Assembly: GCF_009762775.1 (NCBI RefSeq)
Contig: NZ_CP046401.1
Span: 4,736,001-4,800,000, forward strand
DNA from: Maribellus comscasis
GTDB taxonomy: Bacteria > Bacteroidota > Bacteroidia > Bacteroidales > Prolixibacteraceae
DNA: 64,000 nt
Direction: 5' to 3'
In this document: piece by piece, positions 54,494 to 63,994 of the stretch
How positions within the stretch are numbered: position 1 is the stretch's first letter
Layout: every line of letters starts with the position of its first letter
Position numbers and translations under genes: made by a program
The notes under the pieces: model-generated
What the model saw: the letters and a program-made list of their open reading frames with translations, nothing else
Told to the model about the DNA's origin: nothing
Databases searched by the model: none

Positions 54494-55168
54494 TTAAGTT
54501 TGATTCTGATTTTCATTGGGGTAAAAGAAAAATTTGCTGTAAAAAAAAGCAATGGTCTCGCTAATTACAGTGCGGGCACCTTTACTTGTTTTCCACCATT
54601 TTTTTAGTTCGTAAGAATTATCTTCGATAGCATAAACACCCACTTTAAAGTTATCTCCCAATGCCTTCTGAAATAAAAGCATACTTCGTCGGGAATGACA
54701 TCCCGTTGAAACAACATCTACTTTTGCTTTTTTTATATTTTGATCTTCAAAATAGGACTTCAATGTAAGACCTGAGGTATATGTTCTGTTTCTTAGAACA
54801 TTTCCACCCGGAATTGCTATAACTTTTGTACTGTCAAATTCCAACTCAAGGAAAGTTGCCCGGGTTAGTTCGGCCAATGTCTTTTTTTCTTCAAGATAAT
54901 ATCCAACCGAAAGCTTACCACCTGTTGTAAATATTAATTTATAATTGTTTGTATTAAAATATTCAATCGCTCTTTTTACAGAATAATCGGACATACTGCC
55001 GTCAAGAACCAGATAGTCGCCATAAACTGGTTTACTTTTGCTCAAATACAAAGGCATTTGAAACATAAAAAAATAGAAAAATAGAAATAGTATTCCGAGT
55101 AGTAAAAATTTTGCAGGCCATGTTAAAACGGTACATTCTTTCTTTTTTGTCAATTTAAATCGGGTCAT
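54494..55168 (-). CDS. YdcF/SanA-like DUF218 membrane protein
   Basis: 224 residues. An N-terminal transmembrane helix (FLLLGILFLFFYFFMF) is followed by a DUF218 domain: VYGDYLVLDGSMSDY, LIFTTGGKLSVGYYLEE, VIAIPGGNVLRNRTY and VDVVSTGCHSRRSMLLF. DUF218 proteins (ElyC, SanA, YdcF) act on lipid carrier or envelope precursors in the periplasm; precise activity is unknown. It lies 99 nt upstream of the receiver gene, so it may precede the exopolysaccharide operon in one transcript. Confidence 0.85.
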   Translation of the reverse strand: MTRFKLTKKKECTVLTWPAKFLLLGILFLFFYFFMFQMPLYLSKSKPVYGDYLVLDGSMSDYSVKRAIEYFNTNNYKLIFTTGGKLSVGYYLEEKKTLAELTRATFLELEFDSTKVIAIPGGNVLRNRTYTSGLTLKSYFEDQNIKKAKVDVVSTGCHSRRSMLLFQKALGDNFKVGVYAIEDNSYELKKWWKTSKGARTVISETIAFFYSKFFFYPNENQNQT

Positions 55169-55387
55169 ACAAGCATTGTATATTTCAAATTAACTAAAAA
55201 TGCAGGACACTAAAAATTAACTTTAAGGATAATTTGAAAAATCAAAACCCAAATATAAAATATCGGTTACTCAAAATCAAGGCACGGGCTTTTTACAATT
55301 TTTACGGCGTTTATTTAGTTTCTAAAAAGTATTTTTTCAGAGGTGTTATTTACAGGAGTTTGACTCACTCCCTAAATATGCAAATAG

Positions 55388-56062
55388 CTATTCTTCCAAA
55401 TTAAGTTTTGAAAAATCAAACTGGTTATAACAGCTGATGTAGTAGTCTGCGATTTTATTTTCTACCTTACTGTTAGGGCTGTCAAAAATAGCAATTGTTT
55501 TCATGCCTGCTTTTTTTGCCGCTAATAATCCTGAAAAAGAGTCTTCAATTGCTACGCAGTTTTCCGGTTTTACATTTAATTTTTCAGCAGTGGTCAGGTA
55601 AACAAAAGGATGTGGTTTGCCTTCCAATTCATGTTCCGCCGACGAAGTGGCATCAAAGTACTCAGTAAGTGCCAGCTTTTCCAATACGACCGGAATCAAT
55701 ACTGAAGGTGAATTTGTTGCCAAACCAATTTTATATCCCCTGGAATTTAGAACTTTTATAAATTTTTCAATACCGGAAATAGCTTGTCCTTCATTTTTGA
55801 TAAAGTGTGCAACGCGCTCTACTACACCATTTTCTACTTCATCTAACGTTTTGTGTTTCCACGGATATTTACTGTACCAAAAATTTGTTACTTCTGTGGT
55901 GGTCATCGACTGTGTAACGGAACATAATTCTTCTGACAGTTTTACCCCAATAGATGAAAAGACTTCTTTTTCAGCTCTTTTCCATATCTCTTCAGAGTCA
56001 ATAATAACTCCATCCATGTCAAAAATGAAAGCTTCAATCTTATCTTTTGTTTTTTGAATCAT
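55388..56062 (-). CDS. HAD hydrolase, beta-phosphoglucomutase-like subfamily
   Basis: 224 residues. The nucleophile motif FIFDMDGVIIDSEEIW has Asp15 and Asp17, motif II is LATNSPS, and motif IV is CVAIEDSFSGLLAAKKAGM. A helical cap domain follows motif I (about 20-90). It belongs with HxpB/YniC sugar-phosphate phosphatases. It may clear a hexose phosphate. Third gene of a unit with ketopantoate reductase and the alpha/beta hydrolase, 18 nt from the latter. Confidence 0.9.
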   Translation of the reverse strand: MIQKTKDKIEAFIFDMDGVIIDSEEIWKRAEKEVFSSIGVKLSEELCSVTQSMTTTEVTNFWYSKYPWKHKTLDEVENGVVERVAHFIKNEGQAISGIEKFIKVLNSRGYKIGLATNSPSVLIPVVLEKLALTEYFDATSSAEHELEGKPHPFVYLTTAEKLNVKPENCVAIEDSFSGLLAAKKAGMKTIAIFDSPNSKVENKIADYYISCYNQFDFSKLNLEE

Positions 56063-56080
56063 ATTTTGTTTTGTACAATC

Positions 56081-56902
56081 TTAGCGCATTTTTATAAAAC
56101 GTTTCATTTCAGCAATTAATTCTTCATGTCTTTCCTCGATAAGCAGATGTCCACTGTTGGGAATTGTTTTTAATTGGCTACCTGCAATCATTTTATTCAA
56201 TTCAACCCCTTTTTCTGCTGGTATCCATTGGTCATCTTTTCCCCACAAAATTAATGTTGGTGTGTTTATCGTTCTGTATTTGTCTTGTATTTCATCGGTA
56301 TATTTTGAATTGGCTTGTGCAATTTGCCTGTAAAATGCAGCTTTGCCTTTTTCTCCTTTCCATGGTTTAATAATTCCTTCAATGGTTTCCTTGTTTAATT
56401 CTTTGTATGCAGCAGTTTTAATGTAGGCTTCAACAATTGCTTCATGAATATAATCCGGCAACTCCGAAAAGACTTCTTTGTGTTCATTTACCTGATTAAA
56501 AAACGGAGAACCCCAGGGAGAAATTGCCACAGGATCTATTACGACTAACTTTTCAAAGGATTTATTATCTACTAAATGCGCTCTTAGCACTGTTGTTCCG
56601 CCAAAATCATGACCAATTGCAATGGGATGCTCAAGTTTCCAAAAGTCGATAAGAGCAGCTAAAACCTTGTTTTGAATTCCAAGTGAAACATCGTTTTCAG
56701 ATTTATCTGATTGCCCGTAGCCTAGCAAATCGAAATAATAGACTTTGTATTCATCGGATAATCCTTTTATTAAATGTCTCAGGTTAAACGAAGACCAGGG
56801 AGTTCCATGAACTATAATGATTGCTTTTCCCTGTCCCTGAACTCCCCAGCGAACCTCTCTCCCTTCAAAGTCAAAACTATTTTCTAAAATCCAATCTTCC
56901 AT
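56081..56902 (-). CDS. Alpha/beta hydrolase with Asp nucleophile
   Basis: 273 residues from the ATG at 56902; the frame opens at 56950, but that start would overlap the upstream gene by 26 nt. Oxyanion loop HGTPWSSF (32-39), nucleophile elbow GHDFGG with Asp99 instead of Ser, then the acid region LILWGKDDQWIPAE and the base in NSGHLLIEER. Asp at the elbow marks the haloalkane dehalogenase, fluoroacetate dehalogenase and epoxide hydrolase groups, not an esterase. The substrate cannot be told from sequence. Confidence 0.88.
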   Translation of the reverse strand: MEDWILENSFDFEGREVRWGVQGQGKAIIIVHGTPWSSFNLRHLIKGLSDEYKVYYFDLLGYGQSDKSENDVSLGIQNKVLAALIDFWKLEHPIAIGHDFGGTTVLRAHLVDNKSFEKLVVIDPVAISPWGSPFFNQVNEHKEVFSELPDYIHEAIVEAYIKTAAYKELNKETIEGIIKPWKGEKGKAAFYRQIAQANSKYTDEIQDKYRTINTPTLILWGKDDQWIPAEKGVELNKMIAGSQLKTIPNSGHLLIEERHEELIAEMKRFIKMR

Positions 56903-56924
56903 AAATACTGTTTTATCTTCAGTT

Positions 56925-57857
56925 CTAATGATTAATATCAGCCATTCCAATTGTTGATTTCAGTTGAATCATTTCACCGAGTAGCCTGGTGTTGGGGACC
57001 AATTCGGGCATTCCCATTTTATCAGCCAGCCTTGAGATTTCAAGGTTTAAACTCTCTATTTCAGTTCTCCTGTTATTTCTAATATCTTCGTAGGTCGAAA
57101 TAAGCTGCCCGTCGGCCCGCCTGCTTATTAATAGTAATTTTTCTTCAATTTTTTTTTGACCAAGAGTGATTCCACATTTATTAGCCACATCAATACATTC
57201 GGCAATAATCGTTTTTGCCAGCTTAGTTGCTTCTCTGTTGCGGTGGAAGATTCCGTTATCGGTTTCAAGTAACGGACAGATTGAATTAAATGCACAATTT
57301 ATAATTACCTTTTCCCAGACCATGTTCAAAATATCAGGTTCACTTTTAAAACCAAAATACGAGGTGCTGATTTGATTAACTATTGCATTTTGATTTGAGT
57401 TTTTTCCTCGCATATTTCCAAGAGGAGAATCTGTAACCATTTTAAAAGAAATCGTATTGTCGCTTGTTAGTTGGCTGGTCGAGAACAGAACACAACGAAA
57501 AACATTCTCGAAAGTGGCAAATGGCTTTTCAATATTGAGCCCGTTTTGAAGTAACACCACAGAAAAGTTACTTCCTTTGTTTTTTAGTCTTTGGGCAATT
57601 TCTGTATTGGCAAAAGCTTTGGCAGTAATCAATACAATGCCACTAATTTCTTTTAAATTACAAAAAGTTGTTGTGGTTATTTTTTGCTGAAATATCTGGT
57701 TTTCCTGATTGGTTACTGTTATTACTTTCTTTTCAGCAGGTTTATTATCCACACTGCCTCTAACAAGAACAACGTCTTTACTCTCATGTTGTAGAAAAAC
57801 GGCCAATGCTTTTCCAATTGCTCCTGCACCAACGATATAAATTTTATCCTTTCTCAT
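56925..57857 (-). CDS. 2-dehydropantoate 2-reductase (ketopantoate reductase family)
   Basis: 310 residues. NADP-binding IVGAGAIGKALAVFLQ (8-23), the central LLQNGLNIEKPFATF segment, the KVIINCAFNSICPLLETDNG active-site Lys region and the C-terminal SMYEDI-like TYEDIRNNRRTEIESLNLEI motif are all typical of PanE/ApbA proteins. It reduces ketopantoate to pantoate for coenzyme A, or a related 2-keto acid. Many genomes hold several paralogues, so pantothenate synthesis is not certain. First gene of a three-gene operon. Confidence 0.9.
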   Translation of the reverse strand: MRKDKIYIVGAGAIGKALAVFLQHESKDVVLVRGSVDNKPAEKKVITVTNQENQIFQQKITTTTFCNLKEISGIVLITAKAFANTEIAQRLKNKGSNFSVVLLQNGLNIEKPFATFENVFRCVLFSTSQLTSDNTISFKMVTDSPLGNMRGKNSNQNAIVNQISTSYFGFKSEPDILNMVWEKVIINCAFNSICPLLETDNGIFHRNREATKLAKTIIAECIDVANKCGITLGQKKIEEKLLLISRRADGQLISTYEDIRNNRRTEIESLNLEISRLADKMGMPELVPNTRLLGEMIQLKSTIGMADINH

Positions 57858-58094
57858 ATATTTTGAATCTGTTTGAAGATAATTTTATAGCTTCCCTTTA
57901 TTTAACACAACAATATATATCAGGTTTATATTTTTATGGAAGTACCTAAATTCGATCTCTATCCGATTTCGCCAATACAATAAGACGACAGAATGAAGGA
58001 GAACCTTTGTGTGAGTTCAATCCGGGAGATGTTTGACTTCGAACAGATATTATGGAGCTATGTTGAAATTCATTATGGAAAGGCTTCTTTGATA

Positions 58095-59186
58095 CTATTT
58101 CAGAATATAATTTGTTGCCAATACAGCAATATCACGTGTTACCTGTGTTGGCGAATTGCAATCGCAATTGGTAAGTCCGACCACATAAATGTCTTTTTCC
58201 GGAATGTAAACTCCCATTGATTTAAAGCCGAAAATGCTGCCTCCGTGTTCGCGACTGGAATATCCGTTAATTTCTTTCATGTGCCAGCCGTAGCCATAAT
58301 TTATCTTTTCACCGTCATTCAATGTGTAATTGGTAAACATTTCTTTTTTTGTTTTTTCGCTAACCAGCAGGTTTTTATCGAGCGCATTTTGCCACTCCAG
58401 CAAATCATCGGCGGTTGACATTAAAGCACCCGAAGAATAGATTACATTAAAGCTGATATTCCTTTTGTTAACTATTTTTTCACCGGATTGCTGATGACCG
58501 TAAGCCCTGTTTTTGATTACTTCCCGGTCGCTGGCATAACGCGAATCGCTCATGCCAATTTTTTGAAAGATGTTCTTTTCAATAAAATCTTCATACGTCA
58601 TGCCTGAAATCTGCTCAATGATATATCCCAAAAGTACATAACCCGAATTATTGTATTGAAACTTCTCTCCGGGAGTAAAATCCATCGGTTCGTCTTTAAA
58701 AAAATCGACCAGTTCTTTGGGAGACAAATCTTTTTTGGCAATGCTCATAATCGATTTCATACTCGTAAAATCTTTAATACCCGAAGTATGTGTCAGCAAA
58801 TGATGAATCGTTATTTTCTCCCCGTTAGTTGGATAATCGGGAAGATACTTTGTAATTTTTTCGCTTACGTTTAGTTTTCCCTCTTCCACAAGCATCATAA
58901 TAGCGACTGCAGTAAATTGTTTGGTCATGGAACCAATTTGAAATACAGCCTCTGTATTCATATCTACATTCAGTTCGATATTGGCTTTACCAAAAGCCTT
59001 TCGGTAAACCGATTTTCCATCTTTCGCAACAATAAAAACAGCTCCAGGCTCATCGGGTTGAAATTTGTTTTGGAGCAAACTATCCACTCTTTTCTCAAAA
59101 GTTTGAGCGTTTATATTTAGAGATGCAAGTAAAGATGGACTCAGGAAAAGTACAATGGTAAAAATTCTAAATAATATTGATTTCAT
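58095..59186 (-). CDS. Serine hydrolase, beta-lactamase/class C-like
   Basis: 363 residues. Signal peptide (about 27 residues, ending INAQ). The SxxK motif is Ser86-MT-Lys89, the YxN motif is Tyr178-Asn-Asn180, and HxG is present in REHGGSIFGF near residue 325. These are the active-site marks of beta-lactamase family (class C/penicillin-binding-like) hydrolases; most Bacteroidota members act on peptides or esters rather than drugs. It lies 37 nt after the DUF4386 gene and is probably the last gene of the TonB receptor operon. Confidence 0.92.
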   Translation of the reverse strand: MKSILFRIFTIVLFLSPSLLASLNINAQTFEKRVDSLLQNKFQPDEPGAVFIVAKDGKSVYRKAFGKANIELNVDMNTEAVFQIGSMTKQFTAVAIMMLVEEGKLNVSEKITKYLPDYPTNGEKITIHHLLTHTSGIKDFTSMKSIMSIAKKDLSPKELVDFFKDEPMDFTPGEKFQYNNSGYVLLGYIIEQISGMTYEDFIEKNIFQKIGMSDSRYASDREVIKNRAYGHQQSGEKIVNKRNISFNVIYSSGALMSTADDLLEWQNALDKNLLVSEKTKKEMFTNYTLNDGEKINYGYGWHMKEINGYSSREHGGSIFGFKSMGVYIPEKDIYVVGLTNCDCNSPTQVTRDIAVLATNYILK

Positions 59187-59223
59187 AATTTAAAAATTGC
59201 TTTTACGTACGACAAGAATTTTT

Positions 59224-59946
59224 TCACGCGGTTACAGATAATCCTTGAAAATTGTTCTTTATCGCTTTTATCAACAAAAACAAACAAAACGATAATTCTG
59301 AAAATACTGCTACTGTCATCACCAGCATTTCGCTTATTGATGCGAATTCAGGAAACAGGAAATTAACAACACAATCGACTAAATAACTCACTCCGGCGGC
59401 AAGCACTAACACTCCCAACCATTTTGGAAAATATTCGGCTTTGAAAATCAGCGTTCCGAGAATAACGCAACTGATCCCGAAAAATACGCCGCTAATCAGG
59501 TATCCATAAGAATGGGCATTTAGGAATAACATCGAAAGCGAATTAAGCTGTTCCTGATTAAAACTATTGAGATAATCGCCGTCACCTAAAAGTAGAAGTG
59601 GCAAATAGAAATTCAGCAGGTTGAGTCCAATTACTGTGGCTTGTGCCAGCCTGAAAAAAGCGGCCAGCATGGAAAGTCCCTGGTTGACCGATTTCAAAAG
59701 CAGGTAAAATAACAGGGCGACACCTACATCGCTCATTACCATTACCAAATCGCTTATAAAACCGATTCGGAATAAAAAGGAATTATTGGCAATATTTTCG
59801 GCAGTTGCAGCGGCGTCGCCCGGGACAATCATTCCCGAGCGAACAAACAGTTCACTAAACAAGCCCGATATTATAATTATCAGGTACAACACCCCGGCTG
59901 TGCGGGCGTTGGTTTTCATTAACTGAACTGATTCAATTGTTTTCAT
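59224..59946 (-). CDS. DUF4386 family membrane protein
   Basis: 240 residues with six to seven membrane helices. The conserved opening TNARTAGVLYLIIIISGLFSELFVR and later FFRLAQATVIGLNLL match DUF4386 proteins. Function unknown. It sits between the DUF4249 lipoprotein gene and the serine hydrolase gene in the TonB receptor operon. A related protein is encoded at 63278-63994. Confidence 0.88.
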   Translation of the reverse strand: MKTIESVQLMKTNARTAGVLYLIIIISGLFSELFVRSGMIVPGDAAATAENIANNSFLFRIGFISDLVMVMSDVGVALLFYLLLKSVNQGLSMLAAFFRLAQATVIGLNLLNFYLPLLLLGDGDYLNSFNQEQLNSLSMLFLNAHSYGYLISGVFFGISCVILGTLIFKAEYFPKWLGVLVLAAGVSYLVDCVVNFLFPEFASISEMLVMTVAVFSELSFCLFLLIKAIKNNFQGLSVTA

Positions 59947-59964
59947 GACTTTAAATTTTATGGT

Positions 59965-60759
59965 TTACTCTGAAATAATAACTGTGTCGCGACTCACGGT
60001 ATAAGCGCCAAAATAGCCCAATGCGTCGTTTGAAAGGTTCGTAATTGGATTTGATGGATTTGCATTTCCAATCATTCCACTTTCAAAAAGAGAGGACAGT
60101 GTTCGGTAATAATCATAAGTTGATTCGGCTAAAGTTTGTAATTCAACAATTACGGTATCCTGTTCAAAAAACTGTTCGTCGTCCCAACGCATCGAAATTT
60201 CGTTACCATCTACAAAAGCATCATCGTAAACGTACAGGATATCATCCGGCTCCGATTGCTGCTCAATCCTCGAAACGATTAACCGGTAATAATTCTCAAT
60301 GCCTTCAGGATCGTTTAAGTGACAGTTAACCAGGTAACCGCCGGAAAATTCCATGTAATCCGGGGTTGGTTCGATGGAGATTGAATCTATGGCAACTTTG
60401 TAAGGCATTTCAACTGTTCCTGTATAAATTTCGCCGTCAACTTCAACTTCCAGGGTATATTCCCTTCCTTCAATTCCCATTTGGTATTCTGTATAAGTGC
60501 CCGGATTGGTTTCTTCAAGCTGTACCAAATTCCCGGCATTTTCTGTTACGGTAACAACCGCATTGGAAACCGGCGGGTAAATTCCCGGTTCGAAGTAATC
60601 TGTCGATTTGGAAATTTTAACAACGACAGAGTCGTTAATTACTGCGTCGATAACCAATTTGGGTTCAACGGAATCAAGGTCAATGTCAATTACATCCTGA
60701 CAGGCAGTGAACAGGATTGCTAAACTGAAAATAAATGTGAGTATTTTAATTGTTTTCAT
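59965..60759 (-). CDS. DUF4249 lipoprotein
   Basis: 264 residues. Lipoprotein signal with Cys20 (LAILFTACQDVIDID), then the conserved EPKLVIDAVINDSVVVKISKSTDYF start and the TVEMPYKVAIDSISIEP block of DUF4249. These lipoproteins regularly follow a TonB receptor gene in Bacteroidota and are thought to work with it at the outer membrane; the transported ligand is not known. It lies 4 nt after the receptor gene. Confidence 0.92.
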   Translation of the reverse strand: MKTIKILTFIFSLAILFTACQDVIDIDLDSVEPKLVIDAVINDSVVVKISKSTDYFEPGIYPPVSNAVVTVTENAGNLVQLEETNPGTYTEYQMGIEGREYTLEVEVDGEIYTGTVEMPYKVAIDSISIEPTPDYMEFSGGYLVNCHLNDPEGIENYYRLIVSRIEQQSEPDDILYVYDDAFVDGNEISMRWDDEQFFEQDTVIVELQTLAESTYDYYRTLSSLFESGMIGNANPSNPITNLSNDALGYFGAYTVSRDTVIISE

Positions 60760-60763
60760 GTCT

Positions 60764-63088
60764 TTAAAATTTAAAATTGTAAGTAACTGAAGGAATCATT
60801 TGAAACAGTGCCAAACGCACGGCTTCGGTTTGTGTCGGGTTATTTTCATTTTCCCGGAAAGTGATGGAAAAAGCATTGCGTCTTCCGTAGGCATTGTAAA
60901 CGGAAAAATTCCAACTCGATTCAAAACGTTTTTTCTTTTTGGGCGTGTAAGTTGCACCAATATCCAGCCGGTGATAATCCGGCATTCGGTAGCCGTTTCG
61001 TTTGGTGTAAACAGGCACCGTAAATCCATCAACCGAGTATTTGCCACTTGGAAATGTTACGGCATTTCCGGTGTTATAAACCCAATTGGCTGACAAATTC
61101 CATTTTTCATTCAACTGATACATTCCAACAACCGACACATCGTGTGTCCGATCCTGTTTTGCAGGAAACCAGTCTCCGTTGTCAATTTCATCCATTGATT
61201 TTTCGGTTCGCGAAAGCGTGTAACCAATCCAGCCGGTTAGTTTCCCTGTACGTTTTTTTAAGTACAATTCCACACCATAAGCGCGTCCTTCCCCAAAAAC
61301 CAGTTGCGACTCCACATTTTTATTTAGCAGAATTTCTGCTCCGTTCTGATAATCAATCTGGTTTTTCAGGCTTTTGTAGTACACTTCCACCGATGTTTCA
61401 AACATGTTCTTTTTGAAATTACGGAAGAAACCGGCAGCCAACTGATCAGCTACCTGCGGCTTTACATTTTTACTGCTGGGAATCCAGACATCGGTAGGCA
61501 GCGAAGCAGACGAATTCGACAACAGGTGCACATATTGGGCGTTTCTTGCATATGAAAATTTGATTGAATTTTGCTTATTCAGAATAAAATTGAATGTAGC
61601 CCGCGGTTCGAGCGTGCCGTATTTTTGAATAACATCGCCTTTTGAAAAAGCTTCTGTATTTGTAATTTCATCATCTGCGTTGTACGTGTAAACTGTATCA
61701 GGCCCAACCGCTATAAAACCGGAATACCGCAATCCGTAGCTTACGCTAAAATGGTCAGAAAGATTTAACTCGTGCGAAACATACGCAGCTCCTTCCCAGG
61801 CTTGTTTTTTACCCATAAAAATGGAATTGAAAAGATCATCTTTTTCTGCATTAATTTTTCCCGGACTGTACGTATGATAGATAGCATTAAAACCAAATTT
61901 CAGCGTATTCTTTGAATTGATGTAGTATTGAAAATCTTCCTTCCAGTTGAAATCCTGAATTCCGGATTTAATATAAATCATGTTGTTCGAGAAGTTGTAG
62001 CCAAATCCGTAATCATAATTGCTGTAAATCAGCGAACTATTCAGAAATAATTTGTTATTAAACACATGATTCCATCTAAATGTGCCGGTTTTGTTTCCCC
62101 ATTTCAAAGCAAAAAGTTCGTCGATATTAAATACATCGCGCCCCAAATACCCGGATAAATACACCCGGTTTTTGTCGTTTATTTTGTAATTGGCTTTAAC
62201 ATTTAAGTCGTAGAAATAGAGGTCGGTTTTTTTCTGTGTTTTGTTTTTTGAAAATATCAAAAACATGTCGGCGTAACTTCTGCGCCCGGAAATAATAAAC
62301 GAACCTTTGTCTTTTACAATGGGCGATTCAAGGGTTAAGCGCGAAGATAATAATCCCAAACCACCGGAAGCCGCAAACTTTTTTGAGTTTCCGTCATTCA
62401 TCTGAATATCAAGAATGGAAGACAAACGCCCACCGTAATTTGCAGGTGCATTTCCTTTGTATAACTCCAAATCTTTAATGGCATCGGAATTAAAAACGGA
62501 GAAAAATCCCATCAGGTGCGAAGCGCTGTAAACCGGTGCTTCATCAAGGACAATCAGATTTTGGTCAACACCTCCGCCGCGTACATAAAATCCGGAAGTT
62601 CCTTCAATGCCAGAACTTACGCCCGGTAAAAGCTGGATGGTTTTCAGGATATCCTGCTCGCCGAGAATAACGGGAATCATTTTTGTTTCTTTAGGAGAAA
62701 GTTTCGTAACTCCCATTACTGCTTTTCTGATATTCTTGTCTTCGGCTTCACTGCGAATTACAATTTCATCCATTTCAGTGGATGCGGGCTGCAATTCGAT
62801 GTCTTTTGTATTGTCAGCCAAAAGTTCTGTTGGTAGCAAAATGTTTTCATAACCGATGTATGAATACCGTACCGTATAAGCTCCTTTCGGCAGTGTCAAC
62901 GAATAAAATCCATAGGCATTGGTTGCTGTTCCGGTTTCCAGTTCCTCAACATAAATGGTTGAACCAATTAGACCTTCGCCAGTTTCGGCGCTCTTTACAT
63001 AACCGCTTATGGTTACGTTATCATCAGCAAAAACTGATGTAGCGGATATGAATATTGTAATCAGGCTTAATAATAATCTGTTTTTCAT
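60764..63088 (-). CDS. TonB-dependent receptor with carboxypeptidase-like domain
   Basis: 774 residues. Signal peptide (about 21), an N-terminal carboxypeptidase-like regulatory domain (ISGYVKSAETGEGLIGSTIYVEE), a plug domain (LPGVSSGIEGTSGFYVRGGGVDQNLIVLDEAPVY), then a 22-strand barrel ending in MIPSVTYNFKF, with a terminal aromatic residue. It imports an unknown ligand across the outer membrane using TonB. It is paired with DUF4249, a SusD-like substitute, so glycan import is not implied. First gene of a minus-strand operon. Confidence 0.94.
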   Translation of the reverse strand: MKNRLLLSLITIFISATSVFADDNVTISGYVKSAETGEGLIGSTIYVEELETGTATNAYGFYSLTLPKGAYTVRYSYIGYENILLPTELLADNTKDIELQPASTEMDEIVIRSEAEDKNIRKAVMGVTKLSPKETKMIPVILGEQDILKTIQLLPGVSSGIEGTSGFYVRGGGVDQNLIVLDEAPVYSASHLMGFFSVFNSDAIKDLELYKGNAPANYGGRLSSILDIQMNDGNSKKFAASGGLGLLSSRLTLESPIVKDKGSFIISGRRSYADMFLIFSKNKTQKKTDLYFYDLNVKANYKINDKNRVYLSGYLGRDVFNIDELFALKWGNKTGTFRWNHVFNNKLFLNSSLIYSNYDYGFGYNFSNNMIYIKSGIQDFNWKEDFQYYINSKNTLKFGFNAIYHTYSPGKINAEKDDLFNSIFMGKKQAWEGAAYVSHELNLSDHFSVSYGLRYSGFIAVGPDTVYTYNADDEITNTEAFSKGDVIQKYGTLEPRATFNFILNKQNSIKFSYARNAQYVHLLSNSSASLPTDVWIPSSKNVKPQVADQLAAGFFRNFKKNMFETSVEVYYKSLKNQIDYQNGAEILLNKNVESQLVFGEGRAYGVELYLKKRTGKLTGWIGYTLSRTEKSMDEIDNGDWFPAKQDRTHDVSVVGMYQLNEKWNLSANWVYNTGNAVTFPSGKYSVDGFTVPVYTKRNGYRMPDYHRLDIGATYTPKKKKRFESSWNFSVYNAYGRRNAFSITFRENENNPTQTEAVRLALFQMIPSVTYNFKF

Positions 63089-63161
63089 CTTGTTTAATTA
63101 AATATTGTTTGGAATCAAAATTAGAGATACAAGTGTTTGAGGGCGACGTTTTTAAGAAAGC

Positions 63162-63191
63162 CGGACGTTCGGATTCCCAAAGTCGGACTTT
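63162..63191. promoter_or_regulatory. Palindromic sites upstream of TonB receptor gene
   Basis: AAAGTC-G-GACTTT at 63179-63191 is a perfect 6-bp inverted repeat with a one-base centre. Nearby CGGAC and CGGAT copies (63162 and 63170) form an imperfect CCGGACGTTCGG palindrome. They lie 74-103 bp upstream of the receptor start, which suits a regulator binding region. Confidence 0.35.
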
Positions 63192-63277
63192 ATTGTTTTC
63201 TGTTTAACTGAAATGAATTAAAAAAGTACTTGTTTTTTGTTTCTGTTTTCTTAATAACCTATTCTGATATTTTCATT

Positions 63278-63994
63278 TTAGCTTTGAAGCTTTAACTCGT
63301 TTACTGATTTATACATTGTTTTGGGCTTCCCTCCACGAATAATCAACCAAAAGGCAAAACCAATTTCACCAAAAGCCATGGGTAAACTCAACACTGTTTC
63401 AACCGTTTTTATTTGGTTGTCAAATTGGGGAAGAAAGATTTTTACGCTGTGAATAACCACGTATGATACTGCGGTAAAAACCAATAATATTCCCCAGAAA
63501 TTGTGAATGCTTTTTGATTGAAATGCCAAAATTCCAAGAAACAAAAGATGGAATCCAAAAATTATCAGCCCAAACGACCATGTAGATTCAAACGAATCCA
63601 AATAGCTCATAATTTGTTTACTTGCCATTTGAGCTTGCGTAATATTTCCATTTAGAATTTTGAGAACATAGATTAAATTCAATATGGCAATCCCAAAAAT
63701 GAACACAAAAACGATTCGCAATGCTGCGGTGAGATACAAAAGTTTTTTGTTTTTATTTCTGAAAAAAACAAAGAGTGCCCAGGCAACCAAAATATCACAC
63801 AAAAGAATAAAATGCCACCCAATAATTTCTGTACGGAAAAGCCATCGATGAGATTTTAAATTACCAACAGTAACTTCAGGATTCCCCGGAACTACAAGTG
63901 TACTGTGTGCATAGCCAAAAGTGAATGCCGCAATCACTGCCATTATTAATAATGCTATCCCAGCCATTAATGCAGAATTTCTTTTCGTTGTCAT
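63278..63994 (-). CDS. DUF4386-like membrane protein, second copy
   Basis: 238 residues with six to seven membrane helices. The layout, with the central LRIVFVFIFGIAILNLIYVL and C-terminal AVSYVVIHSVKIFLPQF and LPMAFGEIGFAFWLIIRG segments, matches DUF4386 proteins and the gene at 59224-59946, though sequence identity is low. It is complete within the window. Function unknown. The gap to the TonB receptor gene is 189 bp, so it may be a separate transcript. Confidence 0.78.
   Translation of the reverse strand: MTTKRNSALMAGIALLIMAVIAAFTFGYAHSTLVVPGNPEVTVGNLKSHRWLFRTEIIGWHFILLCDILVAWALFVFFRNKNKKLLYLTAALRIVFVFIFGIAILNLIYVLKILNGNITQAQMASKQIMSYLDSFESTWSFGLIIFGFHLLFLGILAFQSKSIHNFWGILLVFTAVSYVVIHSVKIFLPQFDNQIKTVETVLSLPMAFGEIGFAFWLIIRGGKPKTMYKSVNELKLQS

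Noticed and set aside
57938..58094. Possible decayed gene (short frames from 57938 and 57993)
   Set aside because: The two frames are joined by a stop codon, overlap the serine hydrolase gene and resemble no protein I know; a relic cannot be excluded.
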